The position numbers were made by a program, and so were the translations under genes. From Pseudomonas brassicacearum (GTDB lineage: Bacteria; Pseudomonadota; Gammaproteobacteria; Pseudomonadales; Pseudomonadaceae), in the NCBI RefSeq assembly GCF_003732225.1, contig NZ_MOBJ01000006.1:310001-374000 (forward strand): a DNA stretch of 64,000 bases, in the 5' to 3' direction. The notes under the pieces were generated by a model. It had not been told where the DNA came from. It did not search any database and worked only from the letters and a program-made list of their open reading frames with translations. Position 1 is the stretch's first letter, and each line of letters opens with the position of its first letter. This document shows, one piece after another, positions 17,198-28,357 of this stretch.

Positions 17198-18850
17198 GTG
17201 ACAGTCAATCCGCTCGATGATCCCTTCTATTACCTGAACAACTTCCAGCAAGTGCTCGCCTGGCTTGAGCAACGCTATGTCGATGTGCTCAGCGTGGAGG
17301 AGCAGCAATTTATCGTCGACTTTGGTCGGTTACCGCGCGCCTCCCAGGCACTGCTGGTCAGAATGGTCATGCGCAAGGGCCTGCATTTTCGCCTCGACAA
17401 GTTGCACTACGCCGAAATTGGCGAAATCGTCTGTGCGGCAGAACCTTTGTTGAACCTTGGCTGGGTCGACGAACAGGTGCCACTGTCGATTGAGCAACTG
17501 TTCGAGGTGCTGCTCAAACCGGAAATCCTTCAGTGTTTCAGCACGGCCATCGAACAACCGAAAGCGAAAAAGTCTGACTGGCTGGCCGCATTGAGCAAGC
17601 AATTCACCCAGCCGCAGACTTTCAAGAAGTGGTGCCCAACGCTGGATGACCGGCTGTTGAGCCTGACCATCATGGACCTGTGCGATCGCCTGCGGCTGAT
17701 GTTCTTCGGCAACCTGTATCAGGACTGGTCGGAGTTCGTACTGGCGGATCTTGGCATCTATACCTACGAGAAAGTCGAGTTTTGCGCCGAGTCCCGAGGC
17801 TTGCGCAGTCGTGACGACGTGAGCGCATTTCTCTATCTGCACGATTGCCAGCTGCGTTTTGAAGCCGGGGAGGCGCTGGCACAGGTCGTCGAACAGATCC
17901 AGGCACTGCAAACCGTGAACCCCTGGCTTGAGCGGCGGCGCGCCAAGCTGCTGTTTCAGATCGGGCAACACTGCGAGCGCATCACCGATTTCTCGGCAGC
18001 ACTGGCGATCTACCGCGAATGTGCGTATCCCGGCGCCAGGTTGCGCTTGATCCGGGTGCTGGAGCGTTGCGCTGAGTTTCAATTGGCCCTGGAGTTGGCG
18101 AACGACGCTGAACAAGCACCGGAGAGCGCCGCCGAGCAACAACAACTGTTGCGGGTGCTGCCCAGGTTGCGGCGCAAACTCGGCGGGCCGCCGGCGCCAC
18201 GGATCAAGCCGCGCGAAGTTGAACGTCTGGACCTGAGCCTGTCGCGAGTCGACCCGGCGCTGTCGGTCGAGTTCCACGTTCAGGCTCATCTCGATGAACC
18301 CACGGCACCGGTGCATTACGTCGAGAACAGCCTGATCAACTCGTTGTTCGGATTACTCTGCTGGCCGGCGATTTTCGCACCGTTGCCGGGGGCGTTTTTT
18401 CACCCGTTCCAGCGCGGGCCGGTGGACCTGCTCAACGAGGACTTTCATTCCCGGCGTGCCGAGCTGTTCCAGGCGTGCCTGGCAGAGCTGGACGATGGGC
18501 GTTATGCCGAGACCATCCGCCAGCGTTTTCGCGCCAAATCAGGTGTGCAGTCGCCCTTTGTGTTTTGGGGCGTGCTGACCGAGGAGCTGCTTGAGCAGGC
18601 GCTGGACTGTCTGCCGGCCGAACACCTCAAGCACTGGTTCAACCGCCTGTTGCTGGACATCAAGGCCAATCGCGCCGGAATGCCGGACCTGATCCAGTTC
18701 TGGCCGCAACACAAGACCTACCGGATGATCGAAGTCAAAGGCCCGGGTGATCGCCTGCAAGACAACCAACTGCGCTGGCTGGAGTTCTGCCACGAGCATC
18801 AGATGCCTGTCGCCGTCTGTTATGTGCAATGGGCGGAGATCGAGGCGTGA
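17198..18850 (+). CDS. FAN1-like VRR-NUC structure-specific nuclease
   Basis: The 550-residue product, counted from a GTG at 17198 giving 'MTVNPLDDPFYYLNNF', ends in a VRR-NUC nuclease domain. The catalytic pattern is 'GMPDLIQF' (Asp about 497) followed by 'MIEVKGPGDRLQDNQ' (Glu about 512, Lys about 514). The N-terminal part is helical, with SAP- and TPR-like helices as in bacterial FAN1. FAN1 enzymes cut branched DNA and help repair interstrand crosslinks. An ATG at 17102 would add 32 residues, but that stretch runs out of the repeat element and looks non-coding. The stop overlaps the start of the helicase gene, so the two are translationally coupled. Confidence 0.87.
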   Translation: MTVNPLDDPFYYLNNFQQVLAWLEQRYVDVLSVEEQQFIVDFGRLPRASQALLVRMVMRKGLHFRLDKLHYAEIGEIVCAAEPLLNLGWVDEQVPLSIEQLFEVLLKPEILQCFSTAIEQPKAKKSDWLAALSKQFTQPQTFKKWCPTLDDRLLSLTIMDLCDRLRLMFFGNLYQDWSEFVLADLGIYTYEKVEFCAESRGLRSRDDVSAFLYLHDCQLRFEAGEALAQVVEQIQALQTVNPWLERRRAKLLFQIGQHCERITDFSAALAIYRECAYPGARLRLIRVLERCAEFQLALELANDAEQAPESAAEQQQLLRVLPRLRRKLGGPPAPRIKPREVERLDLSLSRVDPALSVEFHVQAHLDEPTAPVHYVENSLINSLFGLLCWPAIFAPLPGAFFHPFQRGPVDLLNEDFHSRRAELFQACLAELDDGRYAETIRQRFRAKSGVQSPFVFWGVLTEELLEQALDCLPAEHLKHWFNRLLLDIKANRAGMPDLIQFWPQHKTYRMIEVKGPGDRLQDNQLRWLEFCHEHQMPVAVCYVQWAEIEA

Positions 18851-21111
18851 GTTACAGCGTTGCGGTGCGTGCGTTGTGCGAGTTCACCGCCAAGGCCGGT
18901 GATCTCGACCTGCGCTTCACACCGTCGCCGACAGCCCTGGAAGGTATCGTTGGCCACCGCACTGTAGCCTCGCGGCGTAGCGAGACCTATCAAAACGAAG
19001 TCGTCCTCGACGGTGAATATCGGCAGTTGAAGGTCAGGGGCAGGGCGGATGGTTACGACCCTGGCCAGAACCGTCTGGAGGAAATCAAAACCTACCGTGG
19101 CGAGCTGGAGCGGATGCCGGCCAATCACCGCCAGTTGCATTGGGCTCAAGCGAAAATCTACGGCTGGTTGATGTGCCAGAAGCTGCAATTGGCCGAGATC
19201 AATCTGGCGCTGGTGTATTTCGATATCGTCAGCGAAAAGGAAACCAGTCTGCTCGAAACCTGGAGCGCGGTTGAGCTGGAGCGCTTTTTTACACTGCAGT
19301 GCGAGCTGTTTCTGCAGTGGGCCGAACTGGAAATGGCTCATCGTGAAGCGCGCAATCAGGCCGCGCAGGTGTTGCGCTTCCCGTACCCGGACTTTCGGCC
19401 GGGGCAACGCAACCTCGCCGAATCGGTGTTCAAAGCGGTCAGCACCGGTCGCTGTCTGATGGCTCAGGCACCGACCGGCATTGGCAAGACGGTGGGCACG
19501 CTGTTTCCGATGTTCAAGGCGTTGGCGCCGCAGCAACTGGACAAAGTGTTCTTCCTCACGGCCAAGACTCCCGGGCGCAAATTGGCGCTGGATGCGACCC
19601 AGGTCATCGTCGACAGCGCCGCTGGCTTGCCGTTGCGAGTGCTTGAGATGATTGCTCGCGACAAAGCCTGCGAGCACCTGGATAAAGCCTGCCACGGCGA
19701 ATCCTGTCCGTTGGCAAAAGGCTTTTACGATCGCTTGCCGGCGGCACGCGAGGCCGCGAGCCGGGTGACACTGCTTAATCAGGCGGCCCTGCGCGAGATC
19801 GCCCTTGAACATCAGGTCTGTCCGTATTACCTGAGCCAGGAAATGGCCCGCTGGGCTGACGTGGTGGTTGCCGACTACAACTACTATTTCGACTTCAGTG
19901 CGTTGTTGTTCGGTTTGGCCCAGGCCAACCAGTGGAAGGTTGCGGTGCTGGTGGATGAGGCCCACAACCTGGTGGAGCGCGGCCGGCAGATGTACAGCGC
20001 CAGCCTCGATCAATTCACGCTGACTGCGTTGCGCAAAAGCGCTCCCGAAGTTCTGAAGAAGGGTTTGCAGCGGGTCAACCGTGAATGGAACTCGCTGCAC
20101 AAAGCACAGCTCAGCCCTTATCAGGCCTACGCCAAGGCGCCGGACAAATTGTTGCAGGCGCTGTCGCTCTGCACGGCGACTATCGGCGACTACCTCAACG
20201 ATCACCCGCAAGGGCTGGACGCTGCGTTGCAAAGCTTCTATTTCGATGCGCTGCAATTCAGCCGGGTCGCCGAGCTGTTTGATGAGCATTTCCTGTTCGA
20301 CATCAGCAAGCGTGACCTCAACAACACGCGCAGCCTTTCGCAATTGTGTTTGCGCAACGTTGTACCGGCCGGTTTTATCCGCCCGCGTCTGACGGCGGCG
20401 CGCAGCACCGTGATGTTTTCCGCGACCTTGAGCCCGCAGCGCTATTACGCCGACCTGCTCGGGTTGCCGGCGACCACGGTGTGGATCGACGTTGAGTCGC
20501 CGTTCAGTGCCGAGCAGCTCAAGGTGCACATCGTCAGCCGGATCTCCACCCGGTTCGTGCACCGGCAGGCTTCGCTCGCACCGATTGTCGAGCTGATGGC
20601 CCGACAGTTCACAGAACGCCCCGGCAACTACCTGGCGTTTTTCAGCAGCTTTGATTATCTGCAACAGGTGGCGCAGTTGTTTGCCGAGACCTGGCCGCAG
20701 ATCAACCAGTGGTCGCAGTCACGTGGCATGGACGAAGCCCGGCGTCAGGAGTTTCTTGAACAGTTCACGCCAGCTAGCCAGGGCATCGGCTTTGCGGTGT
20801 TGGGCGGGGCGTTTGGTGAAGGCATCGACTTGCCGGGTTCACGGCTGATCGGCGCCTTCATCGCAACATTGGGATTGGCGCAACTGAACCCGGTCAACGA
20901 GCAGCTGAAACAGCGCATGGCCGCAATTTTCGGCGCCGGTTACGACTACACCTACCTGTTTCCCGGTGTGCAGAAGGTGGTGCAAGCCGCTGGACGGGTG
21001 ATCCGTACCCAACAGGATCAAGGTGTAGTAATGCTGATCGATGACCGCTTTGGCGAAAGCAAGGTTCAACAGCTGCTGCCGCGTTGGTGGTCGGTCAGCG
21101 GGCGCGTGTGA
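18847..21111 (+). CDS. XPD/DinG-like superfamily 2 DNA helicase
   Basis: The start chosen is the GTG of a GTGA overlap with the nuclease stop; a start at 18829 would overlap further. The 754-residue protein has Walker A 'APTGIGKT' (about 209), a Walker B box 'VDEAHN' (about 368) and four cysteines between them ('KACEHLDKACHGESCPLAKG' and 'QVCPYY'), the position of the 4Fe-4S cluster in XPD/DinG helicases. Helicase C-terminal motifs ('FGEGIDLPG', 'QAAGRVIRTQQD') are intact. An N-terminal PD-(D/E)XK-like section ('LEEIKTYRGELERMPANHRQ') is also visible. It probably unwinds DNA for the adjacent nuclease in damage repair. The substrate is inferred. Confidence 0.88.
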   Translation: MSYSVAVRALCEFTAKAGDLDLRFTPSPTALEGIVGHRTVASRRSETYQNEVVLDGEYRQLKVRGRADGYDPGQNRLEEIKTYRGELERMPANHRQLHWAQAKIYGWLMCQKLQLAEINLALVYFDIVSEKETSLLETWSAVELERFFTLQCELFLQWAELEMAHREARNQAAQVLRFPYPDFRPGQRNLAESVFKAVSTGRCLMAQAPTGIGKTVGTLFPMFKALAPQQLDKVFFLTAKTPGRKLALDATQVIVDSAAGLPLRVLEMIARDKACEHLDKACHGESCPLAKGFYDRLPAAREAASRVTLLNQAALREIALEHQVCPYYLSQEMARWADVVVADYNYYFDFSALLFGLAQANQWKVAVLVDEAHNLVERGRQMYSASLDQFTLTALRKSAPEVLKKGLQRVNREWNSLHKAQLSPYQAYAKAPDKLLQALSLCTATIGDYLNDHPQGLDAALQSFYFDALQFSRVAELFDEHFLFDISKRDLNNTRSLSQLCLRNVVPAGFIRPRLTAARSTVMFSATLSPQRYYADLLGLPATTVWIDVESPFSAEQLKVHIVSRISTRFVHRQASLAPIVELMARQFTERPGNYLAFFSSFDYLQQVAQLFAETWPQINQWSQSRGMDEARRQEFLEQFTPASQGIGFAVLGGAFGEGIDLPGSRLIGAFIATLGLAQLNPVNEQLKQRMAAIFGAGYDYTYLFPGVQKVVQAAGRVIRTQQDQGVVMLIDDRFGESKVQQLLPRWWSVSGRV

Positions 21112-21126
21112 GGCGTCCCGCAGCCA

Positions 21127-21924
21127 TCAATGCATGCCGACTGTCCAGTCGGCCCGGCGCTGAGTCTGAACCCCGCGTACCTGGCGCAGCATGCTGACCA
21201 GTTCTGCCGCAAATCGATGGCAGTCGCCCGGCCAGCGTGCGGTCAGCAGGTTGCCGTCGCGCACGATAAACCCGTGTTGCGGTTTATCTGTCGAATCGCG
21301 TTGCGGGAACAGCGGCCCCGGCAAGAAATCATGGGGGCTGGCCAATGCCGCGGTGACTTCGGCCTGTACTGTTTGCGGATACGTGCGGTAGTAACGGCCG
21401 AGCCAGGGCGCGGTGACCCACCAGGCCGGCAACTCCATGGTGTTGGCCAGCAACGCGGTCACCTTGCGACCGTGCAGCACCGAAAACACGTTGTCGGCAT
21501 CCAGCGTGCGGGCCAGCAGCAATACGCCATGGCAGACTGCCGCGACCGGTTTCTGTGCCTCAAAGAAGTGCCGGACAATCCGCCGCGCGTCTTCGGACTC
21601 CAGCAAACTGCGCATGCCCTTGGCATGGCCACCGGGGATTACCAGCCCCTCGAACTGCTCGGGATCCACGTCAGCATAGGCCATGGGCGACCTGAAATTT
21701 TCGTCGATGGTCATGGTCACGTAATGCTGAAGATCTTCTTTGCGGGTCATCAGCAGCGAATTCAGCGGACCGAAACCGATGTCCACCAGTCGCGCGTCGG
21801 CATAGGCCGGCAAGCCTTGCGGCGTGGCAAAGCGCACCTCGATCCCGGCGTCGTGTAACGCCTGCCAGGGCACGCTGCTTTCAGTGGGGTCGTAGTCAGC
21901 CTGAGGTAACAGGAAAAGCAGCAT
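21127..21924 (-). CDS. DJ-1/PfpI-like class I glutamine amidotransferase-fold protein
   Basis: The 265-residue product has a DJ-1/PfpI core: 'FEGLVIPGGHAKGM' and the nucleophile elbow 'AAVCHGVLLLA' with the reactive cysteine. An N-terminal segment 'DPTESSVPWQALHDAGIEVRFATP' is typical of Hsp31-like and related hydrolases. Members act as glyoxalases, deglycase-like or chaperone-like proteins; which applies here cannot be decided by reading. It converges on the helicase gene with 15 bases between the stops, and it is not obviously in an operon with the GNAT gene upstream of it. Confidence 0.8.
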   Translation of the reverse strand: MLLFLLPQADYDPTESSVPWQALHDAGIEVRFATPQGLPAYADARLVDIGFGPLNSLLMTRKEDLQHYVTMTIDENFRSPMAYADVDPEQFEGLVIPGGHAKGMRSLLESEDARRIVRHFFEAQKPVAAVCHGVLLLARTLDADNVFSVLHGRKVTALLANTMELPAWWVTAPWLGRYYRTYPQTVQAEVTAALASPHDFLPGPLFPQRDSTDKPQHGFIVRDGNLLTARWPGDCHRFAAELVSMLRQVRGVQTQRRADWTVGMH

Positions 21925-22034
21925 GCACAGGGCCTCGAGACGTCAGCGCGGGGGATCGGCTATTGACCAGAGTCTGGACGCAGTGTCAGGAGTACGCCAG
22001 CCATTGCCAGCATCATTCGATGCATGAAGGGGGC

Positions 22035-22532
22035 TTAAGCCGGCATGAACTGAAACTTGAACAGCGTGCACGGGTAGCCGTCGACGGACAGCTTATGGCA
22101 AGTGAACTCACCCTGGGTCAGTTGCGAGATGACTGTGGCCCAGAATGCCTGGGCCGGATGATTGGCGTCGATATGAAAAATCTGCCACTGACCGGGAAGC
22201 TGCTTGAGCAGGGCAGACACTGCACATTTCCCGACACCGCGACCTCGATAGCGGCGACTGACGAAAAAGTAACCGATGTTGTACTGCACGTCGTCAAAAC
22301 GAACCGCATCGTCGACCGTCACAAACCCGGCGATGTCGCCGTCAACCTTGATCAGAAACGGCTGCGTCGCAGGCTTTCTCCAGTAGTCGAGTTTTGGCTG
22401 AATATTGAAAAAGCCATGCGCGCCAAACTTCAGCGGCAGCCACTCGCTGAAATCGTACATGTAGAACTGCATCAGGTTTTCGATGCAGTCCAGTTCGTCC
22501 CGTTGTGCGCAGTGCAGTTCGATCGTGGCCAT
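22035..22532 (-). CDS. GNAT-family N-acetyltransferase
   Basis: The 165-residue protein contains the acetyl-CoA binding loop of GNAT enzymes, 'VSRRYRGRGVGKCAVSALLKQ' (the Q/RxxGxG/A type), preceded by the beta strand 'NIGYFFV'. The C-terminus 'FWATVISQLTQGEFTCHKLSVDG' fits the usual last motif. Substrate unknown. The gene sits between the PfpI-like gene and the polyamine genes on the same strand, with gaps of about 110 and 36 bases, so a shared transcript with the oxidase gene upstream of it is possible. Confidence 0.85.
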   Translation of the reverse strand: MATIELHCAQRDELDCIENLMQFYMYDFSEWLPLKFGAHGFFNIQPKLDYWRKPATQPFLIKVDGDIAGFVTVDDAVRFDDVQYNIGYFFVSRRYRGRGVGKCAVSALLKQLPGQWQIFHIDANHPAQAFWATVISQLTQGEFTCHKLSVDGYPCTLFKFQFMPA

Positions 22533-22568
22533 TGTCCGAAGCTCCAGTCGATTCGATGGCTATGGCCA

Positions 22569-25015
<2,447 letters not shown>

Positions 25016-25033
25016 TCAGTCAAGCGCAATACA

Positions 25034-25123
25034 TGTGGGAGCGAGCTTGCTCGCGATAGCGGTAGTTCAGTCAGCATTGATGTTGAATGTAATGCCGCTA
25101 TCGCGAGCAAGCTCGCTCCCACA
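25034..25123. repeat. REPIN, type 1 (inverted pair of REP palindromes)
   Basis: TGTGGGAGCGAGCTTGCTCG at the left end faces its inverted copy CGAGCAAGCTCGCTCCCACA at the right, with about 35 bases between the conserved arms. It is the standard REPIN arrangement of fluorescent pseudomonads, mobilised by RAYT transposases in trans. It lies between the polyamine-binding protein gene and the ligase gene. Confidence 0.88.
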
Positions 25124-25148
25124 GGGGTAGTGTTTCAATTGACTGGAG

Positions 25149-26507
25149 TCAAACGCTCAGCAACAGGAACTCGCGTTCCCAGGAACTGATCACCCGCTTG
25201 AAGTTTTCGTGTTCGGCACGTTTGACCGCGACGTAGCCGCGGACGAACTTGGTCCCCAGATAACGCTCGATGGTCGGGCAGTTTTCCATGTGCGCCAACG
25301 CATCCTCGATGGTGATCGGCAGACGCAGGTTGCGTCGCTCATAGGCGCGGCCTTGCACTGGTGCGCTCGGCTCGATGCGCTCGATCATGCCCAGGTATCC
25401 GCACAACAGGCTGGCGGCGATGGCCAGGTACGGGTTGGCATCGGCGCCCGGCAGGCGGTTTTCCACGCGCATGGCCTCGGGACTGGAGGTCGGTACGCGC
25501 AGGCCGACGGTGCGGTTTTCTTCGCCCCATTCGACGTTGACCGGTGCCGAGGTGTCCGGCAGGAAGCGGCGGAACGAGTTGACGTTGGGCGCGAACATCG
25601 GCAGCAGTTTTGGAATGTACTTTTGCAGACCGCCGATGTGGTGCAGGAACAGCTCGCTCATCTGGCCGTCGTCTGTGGCGAAGATCGGTTTGCCGGTGGC
25701 GATGTCGACCACGCTCTGGTGCAGGTGCATGGCGCTGCCGGGTTCGTCGCCGATCGGCTTGGCCATGAAGGTCGCGGTGACGTTGTGCTTGAGCGCCGCT
25801 TCGCGCAGGGTGCGCTTGAACACGGTGATCTGGTCGGCCAGATCCAGCGCATCGCCGTGACGGAAGTTGATTTCCATCTGTGCCGGGCCGTCTTCGTGGA
25901 TCAGCGTGTCGAGGTCCAGACCTTGCAGTTCGCACCAGTCGTAGACGTCTTCGAACAGCGGATCAAATTCGTTGGCTGCATCGATGGAAAACGACTGGCG
26001 ACCGCTTTCGGCGCGGCCCGAACGGCCCAGCGGTGCCTTGAGCGGCAAGTCCGGATCTTCGCAGCGCTGGGTCAGGTAGAACTCCATTTCCGGCGCCACG
26101 ATCGGCTGCCAGCCCTTGTCGGCATAGAGCTTGAGGACTTTCTTCAAGACGTTGCGCGGCGACAGTTCGATCGGATTGCCGAGCTTGTCGAAGGTGTCGT
26201 GAATCACGATGGCGGTCGGCTCGATGGCCCAAGGCACCACGTAAATCGCCGAAGAGTCCGGTCGGCAAACCATGTCGATGTCGGCAGGGTCGAGCAGGTC
26301 GTAGTAAATGTCGTCGTCGACAAAGTCCCCGGTTACCGTTTGCAACAGCACACTTTCCGGCAGGCGCATGCCTCGCTCATGCAGGAACTTGTTGGTGGGC
26401 GCAATTTTGCCGCGGGCGATGCCGGTCAGATCGCTGACAACACACTCGACTTCGGTAATCTTGTGATCTTTCAGCCATGTGGACAGCTGATCGAAAGGGG
26501 CATTCAT
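25149..26507 (-). CDS. Glutamine synthetase-like gamma-glutamylpolyamine ligase
   Basis: The ATG at 26507 is preceded by a GAGG site; the frame extends 21 codons further but without a site. The 452-residue product has the GS-fold: 'VAPEMEFYLTQ', 'HEDGPAQMEINFRHGDAL', 'FMAKPIGDEPGSAMHLHQS' and 'NSFRRFLPDTSAPVNVEWGEENRTVGLRVP'. This is the branch that attaches glutamate to amines (PuuA/SpuI type) rather than making glutamine. The gene stands upstream of the binding-protein and oxidase genes on the same strand, with the REPIN between, and fits the first step of gamma-glutamylated polyamine breakdown. The substrate is inferred. Confidence 0.87.
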   Translation of the reverse strand: MNAPFDQLSTWLKDHKITEVECVVSDLTGIARGKIAPTNKFLHERGMRLPESVLLQTVTGDFVDDDIYYDLLDPADIDMVCRPDSSAIYVVPWAIEPTAIVIHDTFDKLGNPIELSPRNVLKKVLKLYADKGWQPIVAPEMEFYLTQRCEDPDLPLKAPLGRSGRAESGRQSFSIDAANEFDPLFEDVYDWCELQGLDLDTLIHEDGPAQMEINFRHGDALDLADQITVFKRTLREAALKHNVTATFMAKPIGDEPGSAMHLHQSVVDIATGKPIFATDDGQMSELFLHHIGGLQKYIPKLLPMFAPNVNSFRRFLPDTSAPVNVEWGEENRTVGLRVPTSSPEAMRVENRLPGADANPYLAIAASLLCGYLGMIERIEPSAPVQGRAYERRNLRLPITIEDALAHMENCPTIERYLGTKFVRGYVAVKRAEHENFKRVISSWEREFLLLSV

Positions 26508-26680
26508 AAAGACCTCGTTGTTGGTTTTATCAGCGCCAGAGTTGATCTCTGCATTCCGTACAAGCGGCAAGAGACTTCCCCTGTAGCGCGTTGACGACTA
26601 TCTTGGGCGAGGCGTTTCGATCCATCTATCCACTTTAAGCAGAACCAGAACGCACCAAAAAAGTGCGCACAGGTCATTCC

Positions 26681-27613
26681 ATGACAGAGTCAAACCCCTT
26701 GCACGTGCAGGCTTTCAACACCGCTGATGTCGCCGAACAGATCCGCGCGACCCCTGGGTGGGTGCAGCACTATCAGCAGATGTCGCCCGGGCATTTCGCA
26801 GGGCAAGTGCGTTATCTGGACCTGCAAGGCGTGGAGATTTACGAGGAATGCATGAACACCCGTGTCGAGCAGAATTTCAGCGCTCCACCGGGTTCACTGG
26901 CGTTCTGTTTCGATCGCAGCGACAACGCGCTTTATGTGTTGAACGGCGAAAGCCGCAACATCTGGATCACCCCGGAGAACTACCAGGAAGTGGCCGTGGT
27001 GTTCGGCCCGGAGTTCGTTCAGCGCCACGGCCTGAGCATCGAACGGCTGGAAGGCTTGTTCATGGCGCCGCTCAATTCGCAGCAGAACGCGTTGTTCAGC
27101 CGCTGGCTGAGCGGCACCCTGACGCGGCTGTCACAGACCTTCGATCCACCGAGCAAGGAAGCGCTGACCCAGCAGCTTCTGGACGACTGCCTGTTCATTC
27201 TCGACAACGCCTGCGTCTGCCTGGACCGAGGCGCGTTGCTGCGGCGGACGGGGGAGCGGGCGATCATGAAGCGGGTGGGTGAATGGGCTGCCGACACGCC
27301 GGAAGAGAACCTCAATTTGCTGGAGCTTTCCCAGGTCGCCGAAGTCTCGCTGCGTCAGCTGCAACACGCGTTCAAAACCTACACCGGCATGGCGCCGACG
27401 CAATGGCTGCGCTTGCGCAGGCTCAACAGCGCCCGCCGCGAATTGCTCAGCCGAACGGTCACCGACACCACGGTGGCCGAAGTGGCGATGAACTGGTCGT
27501 TCTGGCACCTCGGCCGGTTTTCCAGCAACTACCGGGCGCTGTTCAAGGAATTACCGAGTGACACGCTCAAGCGCGCTTGCGCCAGTCAGCCGAATGGGCG
27601 CGTGCCTCGTTAG
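26681..27613 (+). CDS. AraC-family transcriptional regulator
   Basis: The ATG at 26681 gives a 310-residue protein; a GTG six codons earlier is possible. The C-terminal third has two helix-turn-helix segments ('LLELSQVAEVSLRQLQHAFKTYTGMAPTQWLRLRRL' and 'TVAEVAMNWSFWHLGRFSSNYRALFKELPSDTL'), the AraC/EutR-like form. The N-terminal part is a sensing domain with no named motif. It is divergent from the ligase gene, with about 170 bases between them, and is a candidate regulator of the polyamine genes. Its stop overlaps the end of the convergent XRE gene by four bases. Confidence 0.88.
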   Translation: MTESNPLHVQAFNTADVAEQIRATPGWVQHYQQMSPGHFAGQVRYLDLQGVEIYEECMNTRVEQNFSAPPGSLAFCFDRSDNALYVLNGESRNIWITPENYQEVAVVFGPEFVQRHGLSIERLEGLFMAPLNSQQNALFSRWLSGTLTRLSQTFDPPSKEALTQQLLDDCLFILDNACVCLDRGALLRRTGERAIMKRVGEWAADTPEENLNLLELSQVAEVSLRQLQHAFKTYTGMAPTQWLRLRRLNSARRELLSRTVTDTTVAEVAMNWSFWHLGRFSSNYRALFKELPSDTLKRACASQPNGRVPR

Positions 27614-28203
27614 AATGTTGGCGGGGTAATCACCCAGACCACTATCGCGTCGACGTCGCCGGGGTTGCCATAACGGTGGGGTTCCTGGCTGGAAAAGCTG
27701 AAGCTGTCGCCTTCGTTGAGCTGGAAATAACGCTCTGCGACCCACAACTCGAAACTCCCCGACAGCAGATAACCGGCTTCTTCGCCTTCGTGGCTGTAGC
27801 TGTGCTGGCTGTAGGTGCCGGGCGGGAAGCGTGAATGGAGCATTTCCAGCTGACGGTTGGGTTGTGGCGTCAGTAGCTGGTCGACGATACCGTCTTCGTA
27901 ATGCACGCTCATGCGGCTGTTTTTGCGCACCACGTAACCGTGGTCTTCGGGCGCGGTGTTGGCTTCACTGGCGAAGAACCACTGAATCGTCACGCCCAGG
28001 CTGCGGGCGATGTTGAACAGCGCGGGGATCGACGGGTAGGCGAGGTTGCGTTCGAGCTGGCTGATGTAGCCTGCTGTCAGCTCACTCAATTGCGCCAGTT
28101 CAGCCAGGGTCATGCCCCGACGTTTGCGCAGGCCGCGAATTCGTGTGCCGAGAAAATGCGGTTCGGCGGTGCCGGTTGCGGGCTGTGTCGTGCTGTTGCT
28201 CAT
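27610..28203 (-). CDS. XRE-family regulator with C-terminal cupin domain (PuuR-like)
   Basis: The ATG at 28203 gives 197 residues. The N-terminal helix-turn-helix is clear ('IRGLRKRRGMTLAELAQLSELTAGYISQLERNLAYPSIPALFNIARSLGV'). The C-terminal half is a cupin ('HSYSHEGEEAGYLLSGSFELWVAERYFQLNEGDSFSFSSQEPHRYGNP') that probably binds a small ligand. Proteins of this build include PuuR and other regulators of polyamine and amine catabolism. It may act on the polyamine genes or on the oxidoreductase gene upstream of it. A REPIN lies directly upstream. Confidence 0.88.
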   Translation of the reverse strand: MSNSTTQPATGTAEPHFLGTRIRGLRKRRGMTLAELAQLSELTAGYISQLERNLAYPSIPALFNIARSLGVTIQWFFASEANTAPEDHGYVVRKNSRMSVHYEDGIVDQLLTPQPNRQLEMLHSRFPPGTYSQHSYSHEGEEAGYLLSGSFELWVAERYFQLNEGDSFSFSSQEPHRYGNPGDVDAIVVWVITPPTF

Positions 28204-28236
28204 GGTGAGTTCCGAACCGGGCTGATGAGCGAAATC

Positions 28237-28330
28237 CCTGTGGGAGCGAGCTTGCTCGCGATAGCGGCAGCACATTCAACATCAATGTTGGCTGACCCGC
28301 CTCTATCGCGAGCAAGCTCGCTCCCACAGG
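28237..28330. repeat. REPIN, type 1
   Basis: CCTGTGGGAGCGAGCTTGCT at the left and the inverted copy ending GCTCGCTCCCACAGG at the right enclose a spacer of about 40 bases. It lies between the XRE gene and the end of the oxidoreductase gene. Confidence 0.88.
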
Positions 28331-28357
28331 TTATACGGACCCGGAGTATAAACAGCC

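Noticed and set aside
18820..20664. Minus-strand frame of 614 residues opposite the helicase gene
   Set aside because: The opposite strand encodes an XPD/DinG-like helicase with intact motifs; the antisense product is arginine- and histidine-rich and matches no fold.
25034..25123. Terminator or CRISPR-like repeat
   Set aside because: The inverted arms belong to the dispersed REPIN family seen six times in the window, and the copies are not regularly spaced with unique spacers as in a CRISPR array.
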